A stretch of 16,710 nucleotides of DNA from JBEHWX01 sp048498995 (GTDB lineage: Bacteria; Bacteroidota; Ignavibacteria; OLB7): NCBI GenBank assembly GCA_048498995.1, contig JBEHWX010000121.1, positions 1 through 16,710 on the forward strand, given 5' to 3'. The position numbers and the translations under genes are program-made. Below the pieces are notes generated by a model. It worked only from the letters and a program-made list of their open reading frames with translations. It did no database searches and was not told where the DNA came from. Each line of letters opens with the position of its first letter. Position 1 is the first letter of the stretch. Shown here piece by piece: positions 8,933-15,570 of the stretch.

Positions 8933-9151
8933 TCATTGAATGTACCTACAGTCAGAGGATCTCTCAGTTGCCGCACTCGTCTTCATCCTGCTCGGGTCAT
9001 CAGGTGTGGGAAGCCAGGGCTCGCTGTCGCCAAGCCCTCCGCTCGATATGTACGTGCGCGGCGGCGGAACGCGCTCGTTGCGTGCGATGGCGGATTGCCC
9101 GGAGGCGCCGATGAGTACTAGTACTCCCAGGATCATGCATCGTGATTTCAT
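8933..9151 (-). CDS. small secreted hypothetical protein coupled to the array
   Basis: A 72-residue ORF that I do not recognise. The first 23 residues (MKSRCMILGVLVLIGASGQS-AIA) look like a signal peptide: one basic residue cluster, a hydrophobic core and an A-x-A cleavage site. The mature part is short, proline- and serine-rich with one cysteine near the end. The ATG lies 8 bases after the stop of the upstream array copy, and a strong Shine-Dalgarno (AGGAGG, 5 bases from the ATG) overlaps that stop codon (TAGGAGG), indicating translational coupling. No comparable coupled ORF is seen after the other two copies. The mature sequence has no recognisable motif, so it could be a decayed remnant or a chance frame; the ribosome site and signal peptide together favour a real gene. 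Confidence 0.5.
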   Translation of the reverse strand: MKSRCMILGVLVLIGASGQSAIARNERVPPPRTYISSGGLGDSEPWLPTPDDPSRMKTSAATERSSDCRYIQ

Positions 9152-9159
9152 GGTGCCTC

Positions 9160-10248
9160 CTAGTCGACGACGACTTTCGTGGTGGAAAGGGCCTCGTCGT
9201 TCTGCCGCAGCACAACCAGGAATACGCCGGAGGAAGGAAACTGAAAGTCGACCGTCTGCCTTCCGGTCATGTTCGGCATAACGAAGGGAATAAATACCGG
9301 ATTCCCGAGCGCATCGTAGACGACCAGTGATGCCTCGATGCCATCCTTCGGTGCCTCGAAGCTGATGACCGCGTGCCTGCCTCCGGTAACGGTTACGCGA
9401 AGCTGGCCGTTGCTCTTCTTCTCCGCAGTGGTCGGCGTCCAGCGTCCGGCCTGCTTGCCGAGATCGCCGAAGAGGCGGAGATAGTCGTCGTACATGCCCG
9501 TTCTGAGAGCTCTGGACAGGCCGACCGACGGACCGTCGCTGCGAATCGGCTGATAGAGCCCATCTCCCCGCGCATCGATGCGCACGCGGACAAAGGCGCG
9601 TTTCCCGGCAATGGCCGCCGGCACCGGAAAGCTGACCACGGCCATGATCGGATGGAGGCCGTAGAGGACCGGGCTTCCCGCGGGAACCCGGGGCAGCGCG
9701 CCGAAGCTGTCGAGCAGGGCCAGGCGCAATCCCGTGGCCGCATCCATCAGATCGACCACGAAATCGAGCGTGTCGGTGGCGAAGTAGTTCGTGAAGTTCT
9801 GAGCCTTCGTCATCGGATTATACCAGTGAAAATCCCGGTAGAAACTGATGGTATCTCCGGCGGCCAGCGTCACCTCATCCGTGCGAGAGCTGTCGTTGTA
9901 CTCGGCAATCGATGCGGTCGAGAGCCGGCCATAGTTCCAGTTCCGCAAGCGGATTCTTCCGTTGTTCAGCTTGCATTCGCTGAAGATGTAATCGACCCGA
10001 TTGGTGGAATCATAGATCATCTCGTACCAGTACGAGGCCGCGTGGCAGTACTCGTTCGTGTCAAGGATTTGACCGTTATGTTCAAGCCTTGCATAGATGC
10101 TGTCCTGGATGAGGACGTACCATTCCGGGTGTGCATACAATTGCGTCGGTGTCTGAGCCGACAAGCGAGAAGGAGACAATACTACTATGAGCACAGCCAC
10201 GGTGGTAAGTATGGCGGCCGCCAGGCCGGGTGGTTTGAAATCAATCAT
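9160..10248 (-). CDS. array copy 1: secreted protein of unknown family with sorting-like C-terminus
   Basis: 362 residues, family not recognised. Signal peptide at 1-31 (cleavage near LSA/QTP). Residues about 32-272 form the family domain, with two cysteines shared by all copies (C68 in 'TNEYCH', C92 in 'FSECKL') that could form a disulphide, and conserved blocks 'YAHPEWYV', 'GRIRLRNW', 'GDTISFYR', 'NYFATDTLD', 'DARGDGLYQPIR' and 'YLRLFGDLGKQA'. Residues about 281-362 ('LRVTVTGGRHAVISFEA...YDALGNPV...GVFLVVL...TKVVVD') resemble a T9SS type A sorting domain, so this copy should reach the cell surface. The start at 10248 has AGGAGT 7 bases upstream and opens the signal peptide; the frame extends to 10368. 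It is the last copy in transcription order and the only one with this tail. Confidence 0.85.
   Translation of the reverse strand: MIDFKPPGLAAAILTTVAVLIVVLSPSRLSAQTPTQLYAHPEWYVLIQDSIYARLEHNGQILDTNEYCHAASYWYEMIYDSTNRVDYIFSECKLNNGRIRLRNWNYGRLSTASIAEYNDSSRTDEVTLAAGDTISFYRDFHWYNPMTKAQNFTNYFATDTLDFVVDLMDAATGLRLALLDSFGALPRVPAGSPVLYGLHPIMAVVSFPVPAAIAGKRAFVRVRIDARGDGLYQPIRSDGPSVGLSRALRTGMYDDYLRLFGDLGKQAGRWTPTTAEKKSNGQLRVTVTGGRHAVISFEAPKDGIEASLVVYDALGNPVFIPFVMPNMTGRQTVDFQFPSSGVFLVVLRQNDEALSTTKVVVD
9431..9726. repeat. 296-bp perfect direct repeat, member A (in array copy 1)
   Basis: This stretch is identical, base for base, to 11595-11890 (offset 2164). It covers codons of residues about 175-273 of copy 1. 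Sequence on both sides differs at many positions, so the edges are sharp: at 9727/11891 (C versus A) on one side and before GTCGGCGTCC on the other. Confidence 0.95.
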
Positions 10249-10340
10249 GGTGTAACTCCTGCGTTGGTGAGAGATCCGTCTGCATCTAGACCAACCTGAG
10301 TGCAGGCAGTGCGCATGCGGAAGCCGCAGGCACTGCTGGT

Positions 10341-10385
10341 GTACGACGAACATACAACGGGACTGCAAGTATCCACAAGTACATC
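10341..10385 (-). promoter_or_regulatory. GTAC-type elements upstream of array copy 1
   Basis: An imperfect dyad (GTACGACGAACATAC, 10341-10355, 93 bases before the start of copy 1) and a separate AAGTACATC (10377-10385) recur in front of copy 3, there only a few bases apart (TGGTGTACG and AAGTACATC). The blocks are spaced about 30 bases wider here. A transcription-factor site shared by the array is an inference; no protein partner is identified. The rest of the 226-bp spacer 10249-10474 holds no gene. Confidence 0.35.
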
Positions 10386-10474
10386 ATAATGCGGGGTGAT
10401 ACTGATGGGAATATGCTGCCTCGGCCGATCGTCTGGCTACAGAGACTTCGGCCCCGCGGATATTCCCACCGAGC

Positions 10475-11335
10475 TCACCGGAAACGTCCGACGGAGCTTT
10501 GCTCGTCCAACTCCGTCGTCGGTGTCCAGCGTCTCGCCTGCTTTCCAAGATCGCCGAACAATCGCAGGTACTCCGTCCACCTTCCCGTGGCGAGTCCCCG
10601 AGACAATCCGACCGTAGGTCCGTCTCTTCTGATCGGCTGATAGAGCCCATCTCCTCTCGCGTCAATGTGCACACGGACGAATGCGTGCTTCCCCGCCATT
10701 GCCGATGGCACTGGAAATCTGACGACCGCGATGATTGGATGCAGACCATAGAGGACCGGACTCCCGGCTGGGACCCTGGCAAGCGCGCCGAAGCTGTCGA
10801 GCAGCGCCAGTCGAAGGCCGGTGGCGGCATTCACCAGATCGACCACGTAGTCGAGCGTGTCGGTGGCGAAGTAGTTGGAGAAGCTTTGCTTCCTCGTCAT
10901 CGGGTTGTACCACTGGAAGTGCCGATAGAAGCTGATGGTGTCCCCGGCGGCCAGCGTCACCTCGTCCGTGCGAGTACTGTCGTTGTATTCGGAGATGGGC
11001 GCGGTCGAAATTCGTCCATCCTGCCAGTTCCTCAAGCGAATCCGTCCGTTGTTCAGCTTGCACTCGCTGAAGGTGTAGTCGATTCTGCTCGTGGAATCGT
11101 AAATCATCTCGTACTGATACGAGGCCGAGTGGCAGTATTCGTTGGTGTCGAGAATCTGGCTACCATGAGTGAGCTTAACGAAGAGGCTGTCCTGAATGTG
11201 GACGTACCACTCCGGATGTGCATACCATTGCGTTGGCGTTTGGGCCGACAGCCGAAAAGGAGCCAGCGTCAGTACAAGCGAAGCCAGGGTAGCGAGAATG
11301 GTGGCGATGGAGCTTGGTGGTTTGAGCTCTACCAT
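10475..11335 (-). CDS. array copy 2: secreted protein lacking the C-terminal sorting domain
   Basis: 286 residues, the same family as its neighbours, with a signal peptide (about 1-31, LSA/QTP), the two shared cysteines and all the conserved blocks. It ends with '...RRWTPTTELDEQSSVGRFR' at the point where copy 1 continues into its C-terminal domain. The stop is followed by sequence that resembles the trailer of copy 3, not the tail of copy 1, in any frame. Without the tail it should stay in the periplasm, or use another export signal. A good AGGAGT ribosome site precedes the ATG at 11335, so it is probably still translated. It is clearly diverged from copies 1 and 3. Alternative reading: a decayed or silent copy; the intact 286-codon frame argues against simple decay. 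Confidence 0.8.
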   Translation of the reverse strand: MVELKPPSSIATILATLASLVLTLAPFRLSAQTPTQWYAHPEWYVHIQDSLFVKLTHGSQILDTNEYCHSASYQYEMIYDSTSRIDYTFSECKLNNGRIRLRNWQDGRISTAPISEYNDSTRTDEVTLAAGDTISFYRHFQWYNPMTRKQSFSNYFATDTLDYVVDLVNAATGLRLALLDSFGALARVPAGSPVLYGLHPIIAVVRFPVPSAMAGKHAFVRVHIDARGDGLYQPIRRDGPTVGLSRGLATGRWTEYLRLFGDLGKQARRWTPTTELDEQSSVGRFR

Positions 11336-11429
11336 GGGTTACTCCTGAGCTGATGAGAGGTCCGTTTACAACAAGATTGATTGGATTGCAGGGCTCGCCA
11401 GTGCTGGATCAACAGAGGCTCATCGTGAA

Positions 11430-11441
11430 GTACGAACGTAC
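11430..11441 (-). promoter_or_regulatory. GTAC-N4-GTAC dyad upstream of array copy 2
   Basis: GTACGAACGTAC, two GTAC half-sites separated by four bases, lies 95 bases before the start of copy 2. The same architecture is found before copy 3 (12522-12533) and a looser version before copy 1. The equal distance from three start codons favours a regulatory role or a conserved promoter feature, but the three spacers are themselves duplicated DNA, so conservation may be partly passive. The 216-bp spacer 11336-11551 contains no gene. Confidence 0.4.
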
Positions 11442-11551
11442 GCTAAGCATCCGAAAGCTCATCCTGCCGTGAAGAGATCCAAATGGGAGCCGGCCGTTTC
11501 GGCCAATGAGATGGATGCCGAGATTTCGGCAACATGAATGCTCTGCTGCTC

Positions 11552-12412
11552 TCACCGGAATCGCCCGCCGTCGCCTTGCGCATTCGACTCCGACGTCGGC
11601 GTCCAGCGTCCGGCCTGCTTGCCGAGATCGCCGAAGAGGCGGAGATAGTCGTCGTACATGCCCGTTCTGAGAGCTCTGGACAGGCCGACCGACGGACCGT
11701 CGCTGCGAATCGGCTGATAGAGCCCATCTCCCCGCGCATCGATGCGCACGCGGACAAAGGCGCGTTTCCCGGCAATGGCCGCCGGCACCGGAAAGCTGAC
11801 CACGGCCATGATCGGATGGAGGCCGTAGAGGACCGGGCTTCCCGCGGGAACCCGGGGCAGCGCGCCGAAGCTGTCGAGCAGGGCCAGGCGAAGTCCCGTG
11901 GCCGCATCCATCAAATCGACCACGAAATCGAGCGTGTCGGTGGCGAAGTAGTTGGAGAAGGTCTGCTTCTTCGTCATCGGGTTGTACCACTGGAAGTGGC
12001 GATAGAAGCTGATGGTGTCCCCGGCCGCCAGCGTCACATCGTCCGTGCGGGAGCTGTCATTATACTCAGAGAGCGGCGCGGTCGAGAGTCGCCCATAGTT
12101 CCAGTTCCGCAGGCGGATTCTTCCGTTGTTCAGCTTGCACTCGCTGAAGAGGTAGTCGACCCGGTTGGTGGAATCATAGATCATCTCGTACCGGTACGAG
12201 GCCGCGTGGCAGTACTCGTTCGTGTCAAGGATCTGGCCGTCATGTTCAAGCCTTGCATGGATGCCGTCCTGGATGAGGACGTACCACTCGGGGTGTGCAT
12301 ACAGCTGGGTTGGCACCTGCGCCGGCGACTGGGCGCATACCAATACCAATGATGCCGCGAAGGCGAGGAGGATGGGGGCTAGGCCCGGCCCCGAGGATCT
12401 GGTGAATCTCAT
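11552..12412 (-). CDS. array copy 3: secreted protein lacking the C-terminal sorting domain
   Basis: 286 residues, exactly the length of copy 2, ending in the same four residues (GRFR) and TGA. A signal peptide (about 1-31, ending near SPA/QVP) precedes the family domain with both cysteines. Its first third and its residues about 175-273 are closest to copy 1 (the latter 296 bp identical), while the 'FYRHFQWYNPMT(K/R)KQ(T/S)FSNYF' segment is closest to copy 2, so it is a mosaic. The start at 12412 opens the signal peptide; the ribosome site (GGAAGT) is weaker than in copies 1 and 2, and the frame extends to 12565. It is first in transcription order. Function unknown. Confidence 0.8.
   Translation of the reverse strand: MRFTRSSGPGLAPILLAFAASLVLVCAQSPAQVPTQLYAHPEWYVLIQDGIHARLEHDGQILDTNEYCHAASYRYEMIYDSTNRVDYLFSECKLNNGRIRLRNWNYGRLSTAPLSEYNDSSRTDDVTLAAGDTISFYRHFQWYNPMTKKQTFSNYFATDTLDFVVDLMDAATGLRLALLDSFGALPRVPAGSPVLYGLHPIMAVVSFPVPAAIAGKRAFVRVRIDARGDGLYQPIRSDGPSVGLSRALRTGMYDDYLRLFGDLGKQAGRWTPTSESNAQGDGGRFR
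11595..11890. repeat. 296-bp perfect direct repeat, member B (in array copy 3)
   Basis: The identical partner of 9431-9726. Copy 2, lying between the two, differs from both at many positions across the matching part of its own gene, so the identity is not just general conservation of the family. Confidence 0.95.
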
Positions 12413-12498
12413 TGTACTTCCGCATCTCTGGTGTCGATGTCCTACGCGGAACCGGCCGGGTGGCGGCACGGCTGACAGGGAGCCTTCTTCACGTGATG

Positions 12499-12506
12499 CA
12501 AATCTA
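12499..12506 (-). promoter_or_regulatory. candidate -7 box for array copy 3
   Basis: On the minus strand this reads TAGATTTG, an exact TAnnTTTG match about 90 bases before the start of copy 3. Twenty bases further upstream is TTA (part of the GTAC dyad), an imperfect -33 element. If it is the promoter, the GTAC dyad overlaps the -33 region. The matching positions before copies 1 and 2 lack a full TAnnTTTG. Confidence 0.4.
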
Positions 12507-12521
12507 GAGCACGTTCGTGGT

Positions 12522-12533
12522 GTACGTAAGTAC
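12522..12533 (-). promoter_or_regulatory. GTAC-N4-GTAC dyad upstream of array copy 3
   Basis: GTACGTAAGTAC lies 110 bases before the start of copy 3 and is followed by CATC, giving the AAGTACATC block also found before copy 1. It overlaps the expected -33 position of the candidate promoter at 12499-12506, as an operator would. Confidence 0.4.
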
Positions 12534-12621
12534 ATCTTCATGTGCGAATCGCATGGCGGCTCCATGATGGGAATCGCCGAATCCTACGCGAACGAATATC
12601 TGGTGGAATCCTTCGGCTGGT

Positions 12622-12738
12622 AGGGGCGGGCCCCGGTGCCCGCCCATCCCGTGTTCGACAAAGCCCTGGATCTGCGCGATCATGAACGGCGGCGACGCGA
12701 ACGTGACGGCGAGGGGCGGCCACGGCGGGCCGCCCGTG
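12622..12738. repeat. REP-like element with two GC hairpins
   Basis: A hairpin GGGCGGG/CCCGCCC (12624-12630 with 12639-12645, 8-base loop) and a second, GGGCGGC/GCCGCCC (12714-12720 with 12729-12735, 8-base loop), bracket about 70 bases in the spacer between the SDR gene and copy 3. The pattern 'TAGGGGCGGG...CCCGCCC' is the kind seen in interspersed palindromic elements of many high-GC genomes. Only one copy is in the window, so repeat status is an inference. It could also act as a bidirectional transcription stop, although no T-tract follows. Confidence 0.4.
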
Positions 12739-12758
12739 CGCTGTGATCGTCAAATGTT

Positions 12759-13478
12759 CTAATCGCGGCGCGGATTCGTCGGACGCAGGTCGAGCTCGCG
12801 TATCAGCGCGTGCTCCGGGAGCTTCGCGGCGAAGAGGATCGTGGCGGCCACATCCTCCGACTGGAGAATCGAATCGCGATTCGGCGGCGACATGCGCGCC
12901 TCGTCGAAGAAGCCGGTATTGACCGATCCGGGGCAGAGCGTCACCACCCGCACGTCGTGGCCGCGCGCCTCGTGGAATACCGACTCCATCAGCCCCATCA
13001 CGCCGAACTTGCTCGCGGCATACCCGCCGCCGCCGGCGAACCCGTTCTTCCCCGCGATCGAGCTTACCGTGATCACCATGCCGCTCCGACGCTCGTACAT
13101 GTGCGGCAGCACATACTTGGTGGCCAGGAACACCCCGTGAAGATTCACCCGCAGCAGATCGTCGAACTCCTCTGCCGTCATCTCCACCACCGGTTTGAAC
13201 AGCCCGTAGCCGGCGTTGTTCACCAGGATGTCGATCGCGCCGAAGCGCTCGAGCGTCCGCTCCATCAGATGCTTCACCTCTTCCTCGACGCCGACATCGG
13301 TCGTAATCGCGATAGCGTCAGTTCCCTCCGGAAGCGATGCGATCACCTCCTGAAGCTTCTCGGCGCTCCGCGCGGCCAGCACCAGCCGCGCTCCCTCGGC
13401 CGCCATCGCCCGCGCCGTCGCGGCTCCGATACCGGAGCTGCCACCGGTGATCACCACCACCTTGCCGCGTAGATCCAT
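12759..13478 (-). CDS. short-chain dehydrogenase/reductase (SDR)
   Basis: 239 residues, a classical SDR. The cofactor motif TGGSSGIG is at 11-18, D61-V62 of 'TTDVG' contacts the adenine, NNAG is at 87-90, and the catalytic set is N112, S140, Y153 and K157 (YAASK). R37 in 'AARSAEKL' favours NADP(H) over NAD(H). It should be a soluble cytosolic NAD(P)-dependent oxidoreductase; the substrate cannot be read from the sequence. The 'PGSVNTGFF' loop and the C-terminal 'SEDVAATILFAA' helix are typical of the 3-oxoacyl-ACP-reductase-like/YdfG-like branch. The start at 13478 has AGGAGAG about 5-12 bases upstream. It is transcribed away from the lamin-tail gene, with 265 bases between them, and its codon use matches the high-GC neighbours. 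Confidence 0.93.
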   Translation of the reverse strand: MDLRGKVVVITGGSSGIGAATARAMAAEGARLVLAARSAEKLQEVIASLPEGTDAIAITTDVGVEEEVKHLMERTLERFGAIDILVNNAGYGLFKPVVEMTAEEFDDLLRVNLHGVFLATKYVLPHMYERRSGMVITVSSIAGKNGFAGGGGYAASKFGVMGLMESVFHEARGHDVRVVTLCPGSVNTGFFDEARMSPPNRDSILQSEDVAATILFAAKLPEHALIRELDLRPTNPRRD

Positions 13479-13611
13479 GCCCGTTCTCTCCTGTTGAATC
13501 CGTTCGATCTTCTCCCGGTCGATAGCTGCTCCTTCGCGACCACCGGTCCGGGGGTGGGAAGATAGCCGGGAACGATCCGGGGGCCAAGTCTTCCACGCCG
13601 TCGCTCCGGTC

Positions 13612-13641
13612 TTGAGTACGACCCGATCCCGCTCTATCTTC
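13612..13641 (+). promoter_or_regulatory. candidate promoter for the lamin-tail gene
   Basis: TTG (13612-13614), 20 bases, then TATCTTC (13635-13641): the spacing of a Bacteroidota -33/-7 promoter, with the last part of the -7 box imperfect (TAnnTTTG expected). It lies about 105 bases before the start. The rest of the divergent 265-bp spacer 13479-13743 shows nothing else clear. Confidence 0.25.
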
Positions 13642-13743
13642 CCGCCGGTCCGGAAGACGCACCCGTCACCTCTTCCATTTCCGTTCAGCCGCTTCCTTCC
13701 CGCCTGTCGGGATCAGGTCGCATCAGCATGTGAGGTGACCGTC

Positions 13744-15459
13744 ATGCCGTGCCGTCTTCTTCCGGCCGCGCTCGCGGTGCTCGCCGCCGCCATCGCCGGT
13801 CCCTGCCTCCACGACGTCGTGGCGCAGGTGGTGATCAACGAGATCATGTATGCTCCGCTGGCGCCGGAGCCGGAATGGGTGGAGCTTCTCAACGCCGGCG
13901 CCCGCGACGTGAAGCTGGCCGACTGGAGCATCGAGGATGCCTCCGGCGGCATCGCCCCGCTGCCGGAGGTCGTGATCCCCTCCGGAGGCTATCTGCTGCT
14001 GACGCGCGACAGCACCCGCCTGGCGAAGGTCCGCGGCGCGGTGCGCATGGCGCAGCTCCCGCTCCCCTCCCTGAACAACGGCGGCGATCTCCTCGCCCTC
14101 CGCACTTCCTCCGGACGCGTGATCGACTCGGTCCGCTGGGCCTCCTCGTGGGGAGGGACCGGAGGCGTTTCGCTGGAGCGACGGCTGCCGGAATCCAGAA
14201 GCGCGCTGGCCGCGAGCTGGGGAAGCTCCACCAGCCCGGCGCGCGCCACCGCCGGGGCCCTCAACTCGATCACCCCGGTCGACCACGACCTGGCGGTGAC
14301 CGACGTACGCGTCGATCCGATCGGCGCGCGGGTCACCGTGACGCTCCTGAACAACGGCCTTCTGCCGATCCCGGCCGCCACGGTGCTCCTGGCGCACGAT
14401 GCCGACCTGAACGGCGCGATCGACGCCGGGGAGATCCTGGCCGAGCTTCCGTCACCCCCGCTCCTGCCGGGCGATTCCACGGAGATCGTGCTCCCCTGGA
14501 CCCGCCCCATCACGGAGGAAGGGGAGGAGGGACTGGCCGGAGTACGCGCCGACGTCGATGAGCGGAGCGAGAACGACGTGATCTCCTTCGAGGTGACGAC
14601 CGTTCCTCCGACCGGCGGGGTGATCATCAGCGAGATCATGTACGACCCGGTGGCGATCGACGGCGCGCCGGGAGCGGAATACGTGGAGCTCTACAACCCG
14701 AGCCGCCGCTCGATTCCGGTGGTCAATTGGCGGCTCTACGATGCCACCGGCACCTCGCACGGGGTGGTGAAAGTCCACGCGACCATCGCGCCGCTCGGCT
14801 ACCTGCTCCTGGCAACCGACACGGCCATCTACCGGCGCTTCCCCTGGCTCAGGGATTCGACGAACGTGCTGGTGACCGGCCCTTCCTCCTTCGGCCTGAA
14901 CGTCGAGGGGGACGAGGTGGTGATCCGAAGCCCGATCGGGGAGACGGTCGACAGCGTTCCCTATCTCGACGCGTGGCACCGGAGCGATCTGACCACGACC
15001 AAGGGGATAGCGCTCGAGCGGATCTCGGCCAGCGCCGGCTCGACCCTTCGAGAGAACTGGTCGAGCTCGGTGGCGCGGGCCGGCGGAACCCCGGCCGCTC
15101 CCAACTCCGTGGCGATCCCTCCCACGACGGCGCGCGCCACGATGAGCGTCGCGCCGCGGATCATCTCCCCGGATGCCGACGGCCGGGACGACTTCACGCG
15201 GATCAGCTATCGTCTGCCGGTGCCGGTAAGCCGCCTGGTGGTCGATATCCTGGACCGGGAGGGGCGCCAGACGCGGCGGCTGGAGAGCAACATGATCTCC
15301 GGCGCCGAAGGGGAGTTGATCTGGGACGGGTGCGCCGATGACGGTCGCCCGCTCGACATCGGTATCTACATCATTCACCTGGAAGCCTACGACGAAGGGC
15401 ACGGGGGGACGATCGAGGCCAATGCCACGGTGATCGTGGCGCGGAAGCTCGGAGAATGA
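13744..15459 (+). CDS. secreted protein with two lamin-tail domains and a CHU_C/FlgD-like C-terminus
   Basis: 571 residues. Signal peptide about 1-27 (MPCRLLPAALAVLAAAIA...VVAQ). Residues about 28-135 are a lamin-tail domain (LTD; 'VINEIMYAPLAPEPEWVELLNAG...SGGYLLLTRDS'), about 185-285 a CARDB-like beta-sandwich ('DLAVTDVRVDP...VTLLNNG...LPGDSTEIVLPW'), about 290-460 a second LTD ('VIISEIMYDPV...EYVELYNPS...LGYLLLATD'), and about 467-571 a terminal module ('IISPDADGRDDFTRISYRL...WDGCADDGRPLDIGIYIIHLEA'), resembling FlgD-Ig and the T9SS type B/gliding-motility C-terminal domain. It is probably exported and surface-associated. A GAGGTGA ribosome site precedes the ATG at 13744; the frame runs up to 13612 but the added residues do not look like a signal. 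Its ligand or role is unknown. Confidence 0.88.
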   Translation: MPCRLLPAALAVLAAAIAGPCLHDVVAQVVINEIMYAPLAPEPEWVELLNAGARDVKLADWSIEDASGGIAPLPEVVIPSGGYLLLTRDSTRLAKVRGAVRMAQLPLPSLNNGGDLLALRTSSGRVIDSVRWASSWGGTGGVSLERRLPESRSALAASWGSSTSPARATAGALNSITPVDHDLAVTDVRVDPIGARVTVTLLNNGLLPIPAATVLLAHDADLNGAIDAGEILAELPSPPLLPGDSTEIVLPWTRPITEEGEEGLAGVRADVDERSENDVISFEVTTVPPTGGVIISEIMYDPVAIDGAPGAEYVELYNPSRRSIPVVNWRLYDATGTSHGVVKVHATIAPLGYLLLATDTAIYRRFPWLRDSTNVLVTGPSSFGLNVEGDEVVIRSPIGETVDSVPYLDAWHRSDLTTTKGIALERISASAGSTLRENWSSSVARAGGTPAAPNSVAIPPTTARATMSVAPRIISPDADGRDDFTRISYRLPVPVSRLVVDILDREGRQTRRLESNMISGAEGELIWDGCADDGRPLDIGIYIIHLEAYDEGHGGTIEANATVIVARKLGE

Positions 15460-15534
15460 GCGCCGCGCCATCGGCCCGGGCACGCGCTTCCGGTCGGTTC
15501 GTGAAGGGAATTACCTTCTCTCATATCTCCCGAC

Positions 15535-15565
15535 TTTGCATGCCCCTCCGTGGATCTGTAACTTC
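15535..15565 (+). promoter_or_regulatory. candidate promoter for the TPR gene
   Basis: TTTG (15535-15538), 20 bases, then TAACTTC (15559-15565), fitting the -33/-7 spacing of Bacteroidota promoters with mismatches at the end of the -7 box. It ends only five bases before the ATG at 15571, so if real it favours translation from the in-frame ATG at 15619. The spacer 15460-15570 contains nothing else clear. Confidence 0.25.
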
Positions 15566-15570
15566 ATCTC

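Noticed and set aside
8887..9281. Several short plus-strand frames between the terminator and the array
   Set aside because: No ribosome site, signal peptide or motif; they lie opposite the small coupled ORF and the end of copy 1.
10384..10474. Frameshifted remainder of the sorting domain after copy 2
   Set aside because: None of the three frames resembles residues 281-362 of copy 1; the sequence instead aligns with the trailer of copy 3.
9160..12412. The array as an insertion sequence or transposon
   Set aside because: No transposase, terminal inverted repeats or target-site duplications are visible around the units.
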